The notes beneath the pieces were generated by a model, which worked only from the letters and a program-made list of their open reading frames with translations, was not told the DNA's origin and made no database searches. A stretch of 64,000 bases of DNA. Source: Ascaris suum (taxonomy: Eukaryota > Nematoda > Chromadorea > Rhabditida > Ascarididae). The stretch is from positions 2,183,001 through 2,247,000 of the forward strand of contig CM024183.1 of assembly GCA_013433145.1 (NCBI GenBank), in the 5' to 3' direction. Made by a program: the position numbers and the translations under genes. Numbering within the stretch: the first letter of the stretch is position 1; each line of letters starts with the position of its first letter. This document shows, one piece after another, positions 62,704 to 64,000 of the stretch.

Positions 62704-62772
62704 GGATTTCCTTCGCATAGCGCCCAAACTATTGCACGAACAATTAAACCGATTGCATAATATTCTACAGCA
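62704..62772 (-). CDS. Candidate internal exon with membrane segment
   Basis: Acceptor TTATTTACAG and donor GTATGT bound 69 nt open in one sensible frame: AVEYYAIGLIVRAIVWAL then CEGN plus two bases. The hydrophobic stretch could be a transmembrane helix. A possible next exon begins at 62547 (acceptor AATTTATAG). The parent gene is not recognised and would lie off the right edge. Confidence 0.3.
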
Positions 62773-62906
62773 CTGTAAATAACGTAGAATATATAAAAAA
62801 GATTAAAGTATCACACCCGATTTCAAGAAAAAAAAAATCTGCTCTCCGCCTGACCTCATCTCAACCCCACTTCCCGAACTTTTTCATGTGCAATTCATGA
62901 CAGGAG

Positions 62907-63202
62907 ATTTGAAGCTCATCGATTTTCATAACGTGGTTTTATTGAATAAATTTTTGCAAGTCAAGCCGCAAGTATTCAACGGCAACATCGAGCCGCAGCA
63001 CCGTTGCGCTTCGCTCTTTTTTCCACATGAGCAAAACATCTCGCAGCGCAGCGCACTCAGACGCGAATGTCACCAAGTTTTTTTGTGTATGCGAATGTGT
63101 GCGTTGGTGTGTCTGGCTCGCTCTCGCAAAATTTTCTTGCTGTTATCACCTCACCCCGACAACGAGTTTTATATACATTCCATTCTCTTTTATTTTAGTT
63201 AA
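62907..63202 (+). CDS. Candidate exon, unknown gene
   Basis: After acceptor CATGACAG the frame needing one upstream base is open for about 98 codons (DLKLIDFHNVVLLNKFLQVK, then a Cys/Arg-rich part) to a stop. Its phase fits the candidate exon at 62134-62224. Base composition is coding-like between 62970 and 63170. There is no family match, and a shared-phase coincidence is one in three. Confidence 0.2.
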
Positions 63203-63368
63203 TATGCAAATTTTATCCGTCAAACTTATTCATAAAAGGGAATAATTTTTATGCAAAAATAATAGCAAAATTTTAAAAATTCAAAAAGGAAATACAATTA
63301 TAAATAACTGTTATAATCTTTTCCAAAGAAAGAGTTATTAGAGAGCGATAATGTTTATTGCTGGAGAA

Positions 63369-63411
63369 GAGGGGATGGGGAGTGGGAGTGGGAGTGGGGG
63401 GGGGGGGGGGG
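63369..63411. repeat. G-rich tract ending in 16 G
   Basis: GGGAGT-type units lead into 16 consecutive G, a strong quadruplex-forming candidate. Confidence 0.9.
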
Positions 63412-64000
63412 AGACTGAAAAACTAGTTATCAAAAAAGAAAAAAACTTCCATTAAAAAAAACAGAGTAAAAATATCACAAAATTTTTTCTTATTCATTTC
63501 AAATTGAAGTTTATTCTTTCAAAAACAATGAAAAAACTTATTCAATAAAAGCAAAAAAAAAAAAATTTGCGAGGAAAAAATAAATATGAATTTGAAAATG
63601 AAATTTGTTGAGAAAGAAAAAAACGGATCAAATGAAATACATCCTTATTATTATGAGAAAATATTATCGAGAAAAGTTTTGCTTCATATTCTTTTCTCTT
63701 TTTTTTTTTTAAATGAAATTCATTCATAGGGAAGAAAATATCTTATCGAATGAAATTTTTCAATCAATAAACGCTAAAACTTTGAAATAATCTTATTGCT
63801 TATGAATAAATCCAGTTAAGGTGATAATCGATTTATTTTGAAATAATAAAGGTATGGAATCGTATTATTTATAATAAATTCACTTAAAGTAATCAAATAA
63901 ACTCAAAATCGGTGAAAAAAAAAAAGAACTACAAAAATATAAATGAACGAGTAATAATATCAGATCGCACTCAGCTGATCATCGACTCGAGTGGCTGAAA
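63412..64000. other. Right window edge, nothing recognised
   Basis: Very AT-rich with many A and T runs. No exon or RNA gene seen. Confidence 0.5.

Overview
This is an AT-rich (roughly two-thirds A+T by eye) eukaryotic nuclear window with no bacterial operons. Intron acceptors are mostly T-rich ending in TTTCAG, TTATAG or TTTAG, introns run from about 0.4 to 7 kb, and long (TA)n arrays recur. Together these suggest a nematode, probably a parasitic one; the species cannot be named from sequence alone.

Two genes were rebuilt by hand from splice sites and reading-frame continuity, both on the minus strand. (1) Positions 29147 down to about 1415 hold a 16-exon SLC22-type organic ion transporter of the major facilitator superfamily. 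All 15 internal junctions are phase-consistent and give about 800 residues. It has an unusually long N-terminal cytoplasmic region (about 167 residues) and a long C-terminal tail. A phase-compatible alternative exon pair would enlarge the first extracellular loop by about 61 residues. (2) Positions 43193 down to 36736 hold six exons of a DGAT2/MOGAT-family acyltransferase with the catalytic HPHG motif. The stop codon is found but the first exon is not.

Positions 29.1-34.9 kb, upstream of the transporter, hold plus-strand coding-like pieces: a candidate exon at 31616-31708, a candidate terminal exon at 33953-34162 followed by AATAAA, a frame-broken NmrA-like fragment at 34285-34593 and another candidate terminal exon at 34754-34915. 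Positions 43.2-62 kb are mostly non-coding and repeat-rich, with (TA)n, poly-C/G, CCCT and AAT-type tracts and decayed fragments that look transposon-derived. Near the right edge (62.1-63.2 kb) there is a GC-rich candidate plus-strand first exon and a candidate minus-strand membrane-segment exon; both are weak.

The transporter (membrane uptake or efflux of organic ions) and the acyltransferase (neutral-lipid synthesis in the ER) have no evident joint function. No CRISPR array, rRNA, convincing tRNA or intact mobile element was seen, and no clearly new multi-gene system. The points most worth following are the extended transporter with its alternative loop exons, the NmrA-like island, a nested inverted repeat behind the acyltransferase gene, and the strong over-representation of the octamer ATGCAAAT.
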